Assembly (NCBI GenBank): GCA_038501195.1
Contig: JBBPUQ010000009.1
Location: 3,658,001-3,722,000 of the forward strand
DNA: 64,000 nucleotides
From: Nemania diffusa
Lineage: Eukaryota > Ascomycota > Sordariomycetes > Xylariales > Xylariaceae
Reading direction: 5' to 3'
Of this stretch, positions 35,210 through 45,147 are shown in pieces; position 1 is the first letter of the stretch, and the number at the start of each line of letters is the position of its first letter. The notes below the pieces were generated by a model. It saw only the letters and a program-made list of their open reading frames with translations. It had not been told where the DNA came from and did not search any database. A program made the translations under genes and the position numbers.

Positions 35210-37093
35210 ATGTTGGCCCCGTTCTACAGATATACCGGCCGAGAGCTGCTGAAGGCTGTGCCGAGGCGGCCCCAGCAGGCCAATCGACTCCGGCAGTCAA
35301 TTGAAACAATTAAACCCCCGCCGCTGCCGCCTCCAACATGTCCTGCTGCGAGATCCTTCACCTCCCAAGCACCCTGCCGACAACACGCTTCTCGAAGTCC
35401 GCCGAAACCAAACTCGATCCCCAGAACCCGTATCCCACCACTTCCTGTCCTTGCTACAAGCACCGGGCTACTTACTCTATTCTTGTTCACCGTCTTGCAG
35501 CCGGTCTCCCCCAATTCGATCGAGGTCCCGACACAGATACCATCTTCCTCTTCGGGAGAAGCGCCAATTGACGACGACGATGCCGACGGATTGCCACGAT
35601 ACCGACTTTCCGAGATCAAAGAGCACGGGCCCAACGCTGCGAGACCATGGGTCATCTACGAGGACAAGGTGTATGATATTACGGATTGGGTTGGGGCTCA
35701 TCCCGGCGGCGAGGTGATTCTCCGCGCCGCCGGGGGCTGCATCGAGCCGTACTGGGACATCTTCGCCATCCACAAATCACAATACGTTCGGGACATTCTA
35801 GCACAGTACGTGGTTGGCAGGGTGCACTCCGATGATCTGGAGAACGGCCGGCCCCTACAGAACGCCATCGAAGATCCCTTCGTTGCAGATCCGCAGCGCG
35901 ACGCGAGGTTGCGCCGCATAACGGAGAAGCCATGCAATGCCGAGACTCCTGCGGACGAACTTGCCGGGTCCTTCTTGACGCCGAACGAGACATTCTACGT
36001 GCGCAATCACATGTGGGTGCCCGTCATAGACGAGACCGAGGCCGACGGCCACAGCATCACCATCGAGTTGCCGGATGGCGAGGTGAAGACCTACAGCGTC
36101 GGCGACTTGAAGGCGCGCTTCAAGCAATACTCCGTCACCGCCGTGCTGCAGTGCTCGGGGAACCGCCGCAACGACATGACGAGGCACGCCAAGAAGACAA
36201 ACGGCCTCCAATGGACCGTGGGGGCCATCAGCTGCGCGAAGTGGGAGGGCGTGCGCCTCCGCGACGTCCTAGCCGACGCCGGTCTGTCGCTCGCCGACCC
36301 GGGCGTGGACGCCCGACACGTGCAGTTCTCCGGCCTCGAGGCCTACGGCGCGAGCATACCCATCGAGGCCGCCATCGACCCGCGCGGCGACGTGCTCCTC
36401 GCCTTCCGAATGAACGACAAACCCCTGCCGCGCGACCACGGGTTTCCCGTGCGCGTGGTCGTGCCGGGCCACGTGGCGGCGCGCGCCGTCAAGTGGGTGA
36501 GCAAGATCGTCGTCGCCGACGAGGAGTCCACCACGACGTGGCAGCGGAAGGACTACAAGTGCTTCGGCCCCAACGAGACGAAGCAGGACTGGGACAAGTA
36601 CAAGTCCATCCAGGTGATGCCCATCACGAGCGCCATCACCCGCACCCGTCTCAAGCCCCAGCCCGAAGCCCGCAGCAGCGGCGAGACCGCAACAGTAGCA
36701 GCTCCCGCGAAGTCGGAACCGATGGCCAGCGGCCGCGTGGTGCAGATCGAGGGCTACGCATACTCAGGCGGCGGGCGCGAGATCCAGCGCGTCGACATCA
36801 GCCTCGACGGCGGCGCGAGCTGGGACCAGGCCAAGCTCCTCGACGACACGGGGCTAGAGAAGGGCGCGCGCACGTGGTGCTGGAAGCGCTGGGCCTACGA
36901 GGGCGTCCTACCCGAGGTCGGCGACACGACGACGTTCGTCGTCAAGGCCACCGACGACGCCTATAACACGCAGCCAGAGTCCCACAAGAGCATATACAAC
37001 CTCCGGGGCAACCTCGCCACGGCCTGGCATCGCGTCGAGTTCGACTGCAAGACGGGGGATTGTTGGGGTGAGAAGGCGAAGCGGACGAAATAG
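35210..37093 (+). CDS. Sulfite oxidase with cytochrome b5 domain, mitochondrial type, 627 aa
   Basis: A single intronless frame. I start at the ATG of MLAPFYRYTGRELLKAVPRR because it opens a basic, amphipathic mitochondrial presequence; an upstream in-frame ATG at 35009 lies in DNA with intergenic TAGGTACCTACC motifs. A membrane segment follows (about 79-98), then a cytochrome b5 domain with heme ligands in HPGG (164-167) and AIHKS (His188). The molybdopterin domain has the Mo-ligand Cys315 in VLQCSGNRR and RNHMWVP, FPVRVVVPGH and SKIVV. The C-terminal dimerisation domain begins near AITRTRL and ends with WHRVEFDC. The enzyme oxidises sulfite to sulfate, passing electrons to cytochrome c in the intermembrane space. 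Confidence 0.95.
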   Translation: MLAPFYRYTGRELLKAVPRRPQQANRLRQSIETIKPPPLPPPTCPAARSFTSQAPCRQHASRSPPKPNSIPRTRIPPLPVLATSTGLLTLFLFTVLQPVSPNSIEVPTQIPSSSSGEAPIDDDDADGLPRYRLSEIKEHGPNAARPWVIYEDKVYDITDWVGAHPGGEVILRAAGGCIEPYWDIFAIHKSQYVRDILAQYVVGRVHSDDLENGRPLQNAIEDPFVADPQRDARLRRITEKPCNAETPADELAGSFLTPNETFYVRNHMWVPVIDETEADGHSITIELPDGEVKTYSVGDLKARFKQYSVTAVLQCSGNRRNDMTRHAKKTNGLQWTVGAISCAKWEGVRLRDVLADAGLSLADPGVDARHVQFSGLEAYGASIPIEAAIDPRGDVLLAFRMNDKPLPRDHGFPVRVVVPGHVAARAVKWVSKIVVADEESTTTWQRKDYKCFGPNETKQDWDKYKSIQVMPITSAITRTRLKPQPEARSSGETATVAAPAKSEPMASGRVVQIEGYAYSGGGREIQRVDISLDGGASWDQAKLLDDTGLEKGARTWCWKRWAYEGVLPEVGDTTTFVVKATDDAYNTQPESHKSIYNLRGNLATAWHRVEFDCKTGDCWGEKAKRTK

Positions 37094-37882
37094 TTTAGGG
37101 GGGGACACTGCGCTATGTTTTTCTAGTGCATAGCGTGCCGGCTGAAAGCTTTAGATAGAGCTTGGCCGGTCTGTTTTTGATGATAATTCATTTTGGAATA
37201 GCGTTGTTGGTAGGCTTGGTCGGGATTACCGGTATATTTAGATTGATACCACTTTGTATTATCGGTGTTGAGGATTCGAGGGTGTTCGTTCACTCCTGGA
37301 GTCATAGCGTTAAAAGCTTTAGTATACTAATGTTTAAAAGAAAGATAAAATGCCTAGACAAAATGGAAATATAATGCTTATATCATATGTTGAATATTTG
37401 TTTATTCATATATAATGATTTACCCTGTCACTTATTAAGAGATAAGCAGAGTTTAAGAGTGTATCTTATGCGTAAGAAAATCAGTTGGGTATTACTAGCA
37501 ACGCCACAGCATCGTCATAAGATTTAGTACAAGACCGTCTCATTACGGGTTTTAACAATTTCCAACCTATCTTGGCACCATACTCTAAAATTCCTCCCCA
37601 GAACATTAGTTAAAACAAACATAAACCGTAAACCGTGAGTCCATATCTCATGTACATTGCGACGATAATAAGAAAAGAAGGCGGGGTATTGTCGCGAGGT
37701 CATTGCTGTTGCCTGTTGCCTGAACGCCGGGTTTAAATCATAAAAGTGCTTTTGCTGTCAAATTCGGGGGTATTTAGACATGTTGGTGTTGCTACCTAGC
37801 CAATGGGATCGTTTTTAATTACGTGGCAGTGATAATACGCATACGTGTAAATAGTAGCGGTGTGGAGCAGGGAGAAGGGAGC
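37094..37882. other. Intergenic region between convergent genes
   Basis: 3' flanks of sulfite oxidase and the second MARVEL gene. AT-rich, nothing recognised. Confidence 0.5.
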
Positions 37883-38617
37883 TTAGGCACCGGGGTACGC
37901 ATTTGTCGGCTTGGAGGTGTCGACGTGGTGGCCGCGACGACGTAGAGACTCGATGCTGTCGACGACGGCAAGGAAGGTGAAAAGTGCCCTAGATAGCAGA
38001 TGGAGTTAGCACTCTCTACCTATCACGACGTTTTAACTCCGTCATATCATTTATCTATTCCTCCCTTGCTTCATTCTTTTCTTCCAAAACTAAAGTACTC
38101 ATTCTCGGATTCTATTCTCATAAAGATGAAGAGACAGGAGCAACATACCAAAGGAAAAATCCAAACGCAATGGCCGCCTCAGCAGCGCCGCACGCCGTGC
38201 TCCCGCGGCAGTCGTACGGCCCGCCGAAGTAGACGGCGGCGGCGATGGAGCCCGCAAACCAGAAGATGGCCGTCAAGACGTTGAGCACGAGTGCGGCGAG
38301 CCGATGGAAGACGGACGTCATGTACAGCGGCGTCAAGCCGATGTAGATCAACACGAGGAGCGACCACACCGAGGCGAAGACTAGGAAGCTCACGCTCGGC
38401 GGCGAGTAGTCCCCGTAGGCAGTGTTGAAGAGGCTCACCCCTACGTATGGGAGTTAGTGGTGTTTCTTTAGGCATTCTAGGATAGTAAGGAGAGGCAGGT
38501 AGGTGGTGACTTGTGTAAGTAGATTAGAGAGCACGTACAGTATGCAGTCAGCCCGAGCTCGATGATAGAGAAGATGGCTGCCACGATGTGGACTATGGGA
38601 GCGAATGTGAGAACCAT
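37883..38617 (-). CDS. Second MARVEL-domain membrane protein, 158 aa
   Basis: Exons on the minus strand: 38617-38539, 38440-38149 and 37988-37883 (159 codons; phases agree). It starts MVLTFAPIVHIVAAIFSIIE and has four membrane segments, including SFLVFASVWSLLVLIYIGLT, LVLNVLTAIFWFAGSIAAA and EAAIAFGFFLWALFTFLAVV. A Cys pair (YDCRGSTAC) lies in the last external loop and a short polar tail (SLRRRGHHVDTS) follows. The pattern of YGDYSPPSVSFLVFAS and the Cys loop fits small fungal MARVEL proteins. The function is unknown, and it shares little with the first MARVEL gene beyond topology. Confidence 0.87.
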
Positions 38618-39475
38618 TGTGGTTATCGCTTTTTGCTACCGATTTTTGCAGTTTTCTTTTAAGAGTGTTTGGCGGTGTGTAAGTCGATGTTGATATCTAG
38701 GAAATCGTTAAGTATAGTTTGAGACTATTCGGCTGGTGGAGTCGATTAGCGTTGCGATGTTCGCTTATGAAGCGCAGCAGATAATAACTTTATATAAAAA
38801 AATAAGACAGTCAAAGAAGGGGCCTATGTATAAATCTAGACAAAGGTGGGCATGAGAATGATATACACCACGCTGCATCAGCACTTCGAGGACTGCAACG
38901 TCATATCATGATGAGGACCCATAATGGGGAGATCAGGGCTAACCTTGTGTATTGACGTCATAACTAGCCAGGGAGGGACGGGGATTGGTGTCTAAGTGTG
39001 GCCGAAACAATCAATTCCTTGGTCGGGTTAATAGGGAAATGATCATGCATCGGGGTTCGGCTTGCGGTATATACCTGGGTAAGCAGTATTTCTTCTGCAA
39101 ATCGGCGTAGAAACCTTGGAAAAGCCGTGACGGTGAAAGATGGCGAATAACAAGACGCCGGGCGATTGATGAGAATAAAAAACTTATAATCATGTATACT
39201 GTAAGTCGCTGGGGGGCTTTTCCGAAAAGGGTTTAGAGTCCTTTAAGGATGGTGAAACGTACTCTACGAATAAGTGAGGCGGTACAGAATAGAAGATCAC
39301 CTAAGGTGGTCAGTAAGCCCAGTACGCATAATGTCTTCACTGACACAAGCGGGATTGAGACGTGGCTTTCGCCAACTGCAGGCACCTTGAAAGGCCGCCC
39401 TACCATACCGATGTCTTCTACGGCTGGCAGCATGAGACCCCCTACCGAGTAGACGTATCTGGTGTTTACTAAAAA
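38618..39475. other. Divergent intergenic region upstream of the NB-ARC gene
   Basis: Promoter area for the MARVEL gene (minus) and the NB-ARC gene (plus). Open frames at 39233-39499 (minus) and 39249-39452 (plus) overlap each other; neither shows a known domain or a splice partner, so a missing N-terminal exon of the NB-ARC gene remains possible here. Confidence 0.4.
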
Positions 39476-41998
39476 ATGGCGAAAGATCCAGTAATTCATA
39501 CGCCGAAGAGCTCATTGGATAAGTACCCTAGAGCTAGGCGCACTATCGACCGTTTAGTTTATCCGAAGGAGACGATTCGACACCAAACAACCCATTTCCA
39601 ATCCCGCCCAGAGATCTTAGACAGAATAACGGAGGCTTTGATACCGTCTAATGACCAAACCACAATAGACAAAAGGCCGCTGGCCGTCGTCGTTTCTGGA
39701 TTAGGTGGAACTGGAAAGACAGAGGTTGCACGAAACTTTTCCATAAAGAACTACGGGTCTTATTTTGATGTAGTTTTGTTCCTCGTTGCGGACCAAAGGG
39801 AGAGACTCTCCTATCAATATGCTGACGTCGCTTGTGCCCTTGGACTAATCGACCACGACCAAATCTGTGATCTAGAAAATGCAAGGGAGAGACTAAAGTT
39901 ATGGTTCGAAAGCCCATTCAAGGAAACGGAGAAATTTGAGCAAGTTGTCGCCAGCCGCTATGGGCCAAGTGGTGAAGTAGACGACGATCCCGAAAAGGGG
40001 AAGGCTAAATGGCTCCTCGTCCTCGACAACGCAGACAAACCTGAGCTGCTGCTTGACTTCTGGCCAGCTCATGGTGCGGGATCGGTTCTAGTTACAAGCC
40101 GGAACCCTTCATCGTGGGAATATTATTTTCCCGAGATGCAAGAACTCACCTTAGGTGGACTCGATCCATTAGCGGCAATCAATTTACTCAGGACGGTATC
40201 CCAAACTACCAGAGAGCATGGAAACGACAGAATTGCTGCAGAGATCGTCGAGCGGCTTGAAAGGCTCCCACTAGCAATTGTCCAGATTGGCTCGGCAATT
40301 AGCAAGCGAAACCTGTCCCTTCAGGCCTTCGCCAACGACTATTCACAGCCTTTTCAATTATCCAGTCTATATGAAGCGTGTGATCAGGTTTCTGGATATG
40401 AGCACAATCTCGCCTCCGTATGGGCCTTTGATGTTCTCGAAAAGGAGAGTCCTTCTGTTTTGGTATTGCTAAACATTGCATCCATGCTTGATCCGTCCTG
40501 TATTCAGGAAGAAGTAATATTTGATGCATGGAAGAAATGGACACAAACTCCTCAGCTACAAAGTAAAGGCGACTACCATAAAGCCGTTGCCAATTTGATT
40601 GAGCGTTCAATATTGACAAAGCATACAGACGACGGGTCTCTCCAGATACACCGGCTAGTGCAGGCTGTGGCCAGGGCTCGACTTACAAAACAGCTTGGAC
40701 AGGTCCAAAATGCGTTCAACCTAGCTTGGACCACTGTTGCTCAAAAATTCCCATACCGGGATCAAGGGATGAATACTGGGGGGTCCGTCCACCGGTGGGA
40801 AATGTGCGCGACTATGTACCCGCATGTTCGTCAGCTAAGACTGGTTGCACAGGAGATACGGGATGTACATCCAGAGGCCGAGGTATCCCTCGAATTCCTC
40901 GACTTGATTTATGAAGCGACGTGGTAAGCATCCAGAAAATTTTCAGCGAGCCACGAAAAAGGTCTAACTTTGTAATTAGGTGGCAATGCGAAAGAAGAGA
41001 AGCCGCCGAGGCTGATGATCTGGTTAGCTTTGGCTTGGGTATATGCGACCTTGTCTCACCCCCCGAGGAAATCGCAAAGCAGACCCTAAGGACACCTCTC
41101 CAATTTCGTCAAACTGCCTTCTGGGCTTGCAAGATTACGATTTCGTTCATAACGGGAGATCAGAAGGCGGCGCTTCTGTACAGCCAACTTCGATACCAAT
41201 CCGCGCAGAACGAGTATAAAGCGACCGGCAAGATTACTGGATTCCAGACCTCGACGCTGACCACGCTCGGCCAGGCCTTTGCCATGAATCAACTTCATGA
41301 CAAGGCTGTTGAGGCTCTGAATCAGTCGGCCGATCTGCGCAAACAGATGCCCAAGTTTGAAAAGGACTGGCTTTGCACCCCGCTCTATCATCTTGGTATA
41401 ACGCATCACTGCATGGGGAAGCTCGAGAAGGCCGCAAGCTACCTCGAGGAGGCCATCGCCGCCCGCGAAGAGAAGTTTGGTTTTAACGATCGCGTGTCAC
41501 ATCGGAAGGGCGCCATGTTGTACGCGCTTGCGAATGTGCGCAATTCTCAGAGGCGGTTCGATGATGCTTATGGGCTACATCACAAGGCGTTTCTGCATTG
41601 CCGCCAGACCAACGGAGAACGTGCCTACACAACTCTGAAGTGCGCGCAGAAGCTGGCAGAGCACTATGAAAGATATGGGCTCGACCAAGAGGCTCGGTAA
41701 CTACCCCTTTTCTTGATCTTGATGGCTTTTCAGATTTCTTCTAACAAGATATCTCAGCCCATTGTTACAGAACATTTTGAGCACATTTGGAAAGCAGCCC
41801 GATAGACGGAGAGAAGTTGCCCAGGCTGCATTTCTGCTGTCGACAATACTTTCACGTCAAGGCGAGGCGGATGAGAGTAGAGAATGCTTGAACCAAGCAA
41901 GCGTTATTTATAATGAGCTGTGCCATGGAGAAACGCGCCCAGCCGACACATTAACCTGGACAGATGTTAAGCTGTTGATTTATTATGATTATTTTTAA
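39476..41998 (+). CDS. NB-ARC/TPR STAND protein (NLR-like), 801 aa
   Basis: Exons 39476-40923, 40980-41696 and 41758-41998 (802 codons; donors GTAAGC and GTAACT, phases agree). After about 40 residues comes an NB-ARC module: FQSRPEILDRI, P-loop GLGGTGKT (75-82), Walker B KWLLVLDNAD (178-187), the sensor-like GSVLVTSRN (202-210), LPLAI (264-268) and a winged-helix-like region ending LQIHRLVQAVAR. The rest forms tetratricopeptide-like helical repeats (LTTLGQAFAMNQLHDKAVEALNQS; LYHLGITHHCMGKLEKAASYLEEAI; MLYALANVRNSQRRFDDAYGLHHKA). No HET, PNP, lipase-like or Goodbye effector domain is present at the N-terminus. Fungal NLRs of this layout are thought to sense non-self and trigger cell death. The TPR array is short compared with many relatives. 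Confidence 0.88.
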
Positions 41999-43769
41999 AC
42001 TGCATCACTTAAGAGATGGGTTCAGCTAATGAGTAACTTCGCTTTAGACGTTAAGATACAATACTAGAATTTGTAGCAATCAATATTAAAATGGAATATA
42101 ATATCATGGTTAAAAGAACAAATTGTACAACACTGACGATTAGGTTGCTAGTTGGTGCCGATCCAACTACTAGTTTATCTATGGAGCAGGGCAGACGACA
42201 TCCCGAACAATTTATGAGCAGCCAACTGGAGAGGTGCGATTTTTCTATTCATTTTTCACCGGTAGTGAGATATAATTCGTAGTTTCTTTCTCCTCATTAT
42301 TCCTATTTAGGCACAGACAAGCGATTCAAATTCCCGAAAGACAGAGATCGCGAATACGACCAAACTAAAGCCACACTTGTTGTCGTCATTCACCTTGCAC
42401 AGTCACTTACTTACGCGTAGTCTACGTCGTAGTGTGTAAGTGAACCAAAGGATCCTAGCCACTATGACGACATTAAATGGTCTTTACTGCTTTTGGAGTA
42501 TGCTCTGGTGGCTGATTGGTTGATTTGGTTAAGGTGCGTTTGGCATAGGTGCTGTAGAAAGTAGTAATACAATACTTATAACATTTTATTTTGTATACTA
42601 AATGGTTTTTTAAACTATAAAATACTGCATTTATTCTTTGTTTATTTTTTATTTAATACGTCAATAGAATTAACTCTTCTACAGCAGCCTCTCTTTTTGT
42701 GAAAGCAAACCAAATGCGCACCGGATGCTTATCTTCCTGCTAGTACGACTATATATACCACACCACACGCTGACAGTATGTATATGTCAGTTGTTGTCTA
42801 GATGAAGTCGATTAATCTACCTTCACACAAACCGACTCTGATGCTGCATACCCACGCAGTATATCGTAACTTAAAATCCCCCATCTAGCAACAGAATGTA
42901 TTGAGAATCTACCAAGATACTTGGTCAATTTCAAGAGATACAGCAGCCTCTCAGTATCAGTTTGAATGGCAAGCTCGCCGTTTGCTAGAGGCCCCGGTGG
43001 GATCAAAAATAGAAAAGGGTGTTGGCTCTCTGAGCAATTATCCGTCGAGGACTTTTGAATTCTAGCCAATGAAAGTAATTGAGGTCAATCCTTTTGCACG
43101 TCGCTTGCTGCTTGTGTCCGCCATCTGGAAGAAAAACAGTGCGGAAAAACGCTGCAAGACACCGAACAGTATGGTAGTAGTAGGATGGTGGTAGAAAGAT
43201 CGGAATCCGAAACGCCGGGAGCGCTGGGTCTGGCCTACACAGGGGACAGCCACCACGTGCCTCCATAGAGGGCTGTCAATCGCCGGCGCGGCCAGCCGGG
43301 GTCTCAATATCGCGGCCCTCTGCATGCAATGTCACGTCGCCAAGCCCTACTTTTAGGGGTTCGTGTGGGTTCTCCCGCTGCTTCCATTCTCGATGCAACT
43401 TTCCCTCTATTCTACCCATCGTAAGTAGAATAGGTATTCTGGGCATTCCGAGGACGGAGTTATGGGTCGTACTTGGACGATCTAGGTAGGTAGTAATCAT
43501 GGCTGTCTGCTTGGGTACAGAAATGGCGCGGGCATGCTCCTCGATACGACGCTGTTATTGGCCCATAGGTTGAGAGACAGGTCTCGTCGTTCCATAGTGG
43601 GAATATGAGGTGAAGGCATGAGCATGGGCATGGAATGAGCTCGTTGCCTATAAAAGAGTAGTAGTTCTGAGATGAAGAGGTAAGTTTCGCGATCCTGAGT
43701 GCTCACGCGACGTGTTCCCGTTCGTTGTACACCATCAATTGGACCATTGCGCTGGCATTCATCGGCAAG
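41999..43769. other. Intergenic region carrying a MITE-like element
   Basis: Apart from the element at 42533-42722, a minus-strand frame at about 42812-43078 has protein-like composition (LANGELAIQTDTERLLYLL) but no ATG or family. The last 250 bp is the promoter of the phosphodiesterase gene. Confidence 0.4.
42533..42722. mobile_element. Putative MITE, about 190 bp, AT-rich with terminal inverted repeats
   Basis: The left end begins GGTGCGTTTGG and continues to GCTGTAGAA; the right end, read on the minus strand, begins GGTGCGCATTTGG and continues to GCTGTAGAAG. The two ends therefore form imperfect inverted repeats of about 30-45 bp flanking an AT-rich core without coding capacity. The right arm carries about 16 extra bases (AAAGAGAGG region). 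I could not find a clear target-site duplication at the borders, so the exact ends and the superfamily are uncertain. Confidence 0.55.
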
Positions 43770-45029
43770 ATGCAAATCACGGCATCTTCTATCGTTACCG
43801 GCATTCTGGTCGCCACGACCGGTGTCTCTGCGATCCCGACGAAGTCGCAGAATGCCATATCGAAAACGCACCGCAATGTCGAGCTAGGGCCCCGGCCGGA
43901 GTTCTTAATCAACGACATGGACGAGGGGTGGCTGAAGGACAAGCTCTCCTCATGTCTGGATAAAGAAGTCGTCAGCACCAAGTTCAGCATCGGCCACCGC
44001 GGTGGCGCCTGTCTGCAATTCCCCGAGGAGACGCTGGAGTCGCACACGGCCGGCATGAGGATGGGCGCGGGCATAGAAGAATGCGACGTGGCCTTCACCA
44101 AAGACCGCGAGCTCGTGTGCCGCCACGACCAGTGCGACCTGCACACGACAACCAACATCGTAGCAACGCCCCTCGGCGCCAAGTGCACGACGCCCTTCCA
44201 GCCCGCCAGCGCCGACGGCGCGGTGGCCGCGACGGCGTACTGCTGCACCAGCGACATCACGCTCGCCGAGTTCAAGACGCTCTGCGGCAAGATGGACGGG
44301 TTCAACGCGTCCGCGACGACGCCCGCGGACTACCTGCACGGCACGCCCGCCTGGCGCACCGACCTCTACGCGACGTGCGGCACGGTGCTCTCGCACAGGG
44401 AGTTCATCCGCGCCGTCGACGCGCGGGGCCGCATGTTCACGAGCGAGCTGAAGCAGCCGCGCGTGCCGATGCCGTTCGAGGGCACCTACACGACGCAGCA
44501 GTACGAGCAGCAGATCGTCGACGAGTACGTGCAGGCCGGCGTCGACCCCGCGCGCGTGTGGCTGCAGAGCTTCCTCTTCCAGGACGTCGCGTACTGGCTG
44601 CGGCACGCGCCCGCCTTCGGCCGCCAGGCCATCCTGCTCGACCAGAGCGGCGACGCGCCCGGCACCATCGACGGCGCCGCGGCGAACCTGACGTTCTACA
44701 GGGATGCCGGCGTGCGCATCGTTGGCCCGCCGCTGCCGTACCTCGTCTCTGTGGATGGGGAGGGCGAGTATGTCCCCTCGCACTACGCGACGACGGCGAG
44801 GAAGCTGGGGCTTGATATTATCACTTGGTCCCTTGAGCGGTCCGGTCCGCTGGTGCAGGCAGCGGCTAGGGGTGATTATTATTATAGTACGATTGTCAAT
44901 GGCACGCATAAGGATGGCGATATTTATAGACTCGTTGATGTCCTAGCGCAAAAGGTTGGTGTGAAGGGCATCTTCTCGGATTGGTCGTCGACTGTGACGC
45001 TGTATGCCAATTGCTTCGGGTTCTTATAA
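43770..45029 (+). CDS. Secreted glycerophosphodiester phosphodiesterase-like protein, 419 aa
   Basis: A single-exon frame from ATG at 43770. A signal peptide (MQITASSIVTGILVATTGVSA) starts the protein. The GDPD TIM barrel begins with GHRGG, then EETLESHTAGMRMGAG and EECDVAFTKDRELVCRHD, giving the two catalytic His, the metal-binding Glu/Asp and the Arg of the family. Later barrel elements include FTSELKQPR, VWLQSF and LGLDIITWSLERSG. There is an insertion of about 90 residues between strands 2 and 3 with several Cys (GAKCTTPF, YCCTSDI), as in fungal secreted relatives. The family hydrolyses glycerophosphodiesters to glycerol-3-phosphate and an alcohol. The gene ends only 118 bp from the convergent chitinase. 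Confidence 0.9.
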   Translation: MQITASSIVTGILVATTGVSAIPTKSQNAISKTHRNVELGPRPEFLINDMDEGWLKDKLSSCLDKEVVSTKFSIGHRGGACLQFPEETLESHTAGMRMGAGIEECDVAFTKDRELVCRHDQCDLHTTTNIVATPLGAKCTTPFQPASADGAVAATAYCCTSDITLAEFKTLCGKMDGFNASATTPADYLHGTPAWRTDLYATCGTVLSHREFIRAVDARGRMFTSELKQPRVPMPFEGTYTTQQYEQQIVDEYVQAGVDPARVWLQSFLFQDVAYWLRHAPAFGRQAILLDQSGDAPGTIDGAAANLTFYRDAGVRIVGPPLPYLVSVDGEGEYVPSHYATTARKLGLDIITWSLERSGPLVQAAARGDYYYSTIVNGTHKDGDIYRLVDVLAQKVGVKGIFSDWSSTVTLYANCFGFL

Positions 45030-45147
45030 CTCGACTACTTGATAGACGGGTAGATTTAGATGATCAGTTGTTAAAATCTATAATTCAACTTTAAATACCA
45101 AACCAATACTTGAATTGGGTTGGAGACGTTCAGTATGAAACGAGTAA

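Noticed and set aside
35932..36966. Frame of 344 codons inside sulfite oxidase
   Set aside because: Alternate-frame shadow, extremely Arg-rich; the overlapping frame has full sulfite oxidase motifs.
39233..39499. Minus-strand frame before the NB-ARC gene
   Set aside because: Partly hydrophobic but overlaps the NB-ARC start and has no splice partner or family.
43950..44909. Long antisense frame of 319 codons opposite the phosphodiesterase
   Set aside because: Arg/Val/Ala-rich composition produced by GC-rich third positions of the true gene; no domain.
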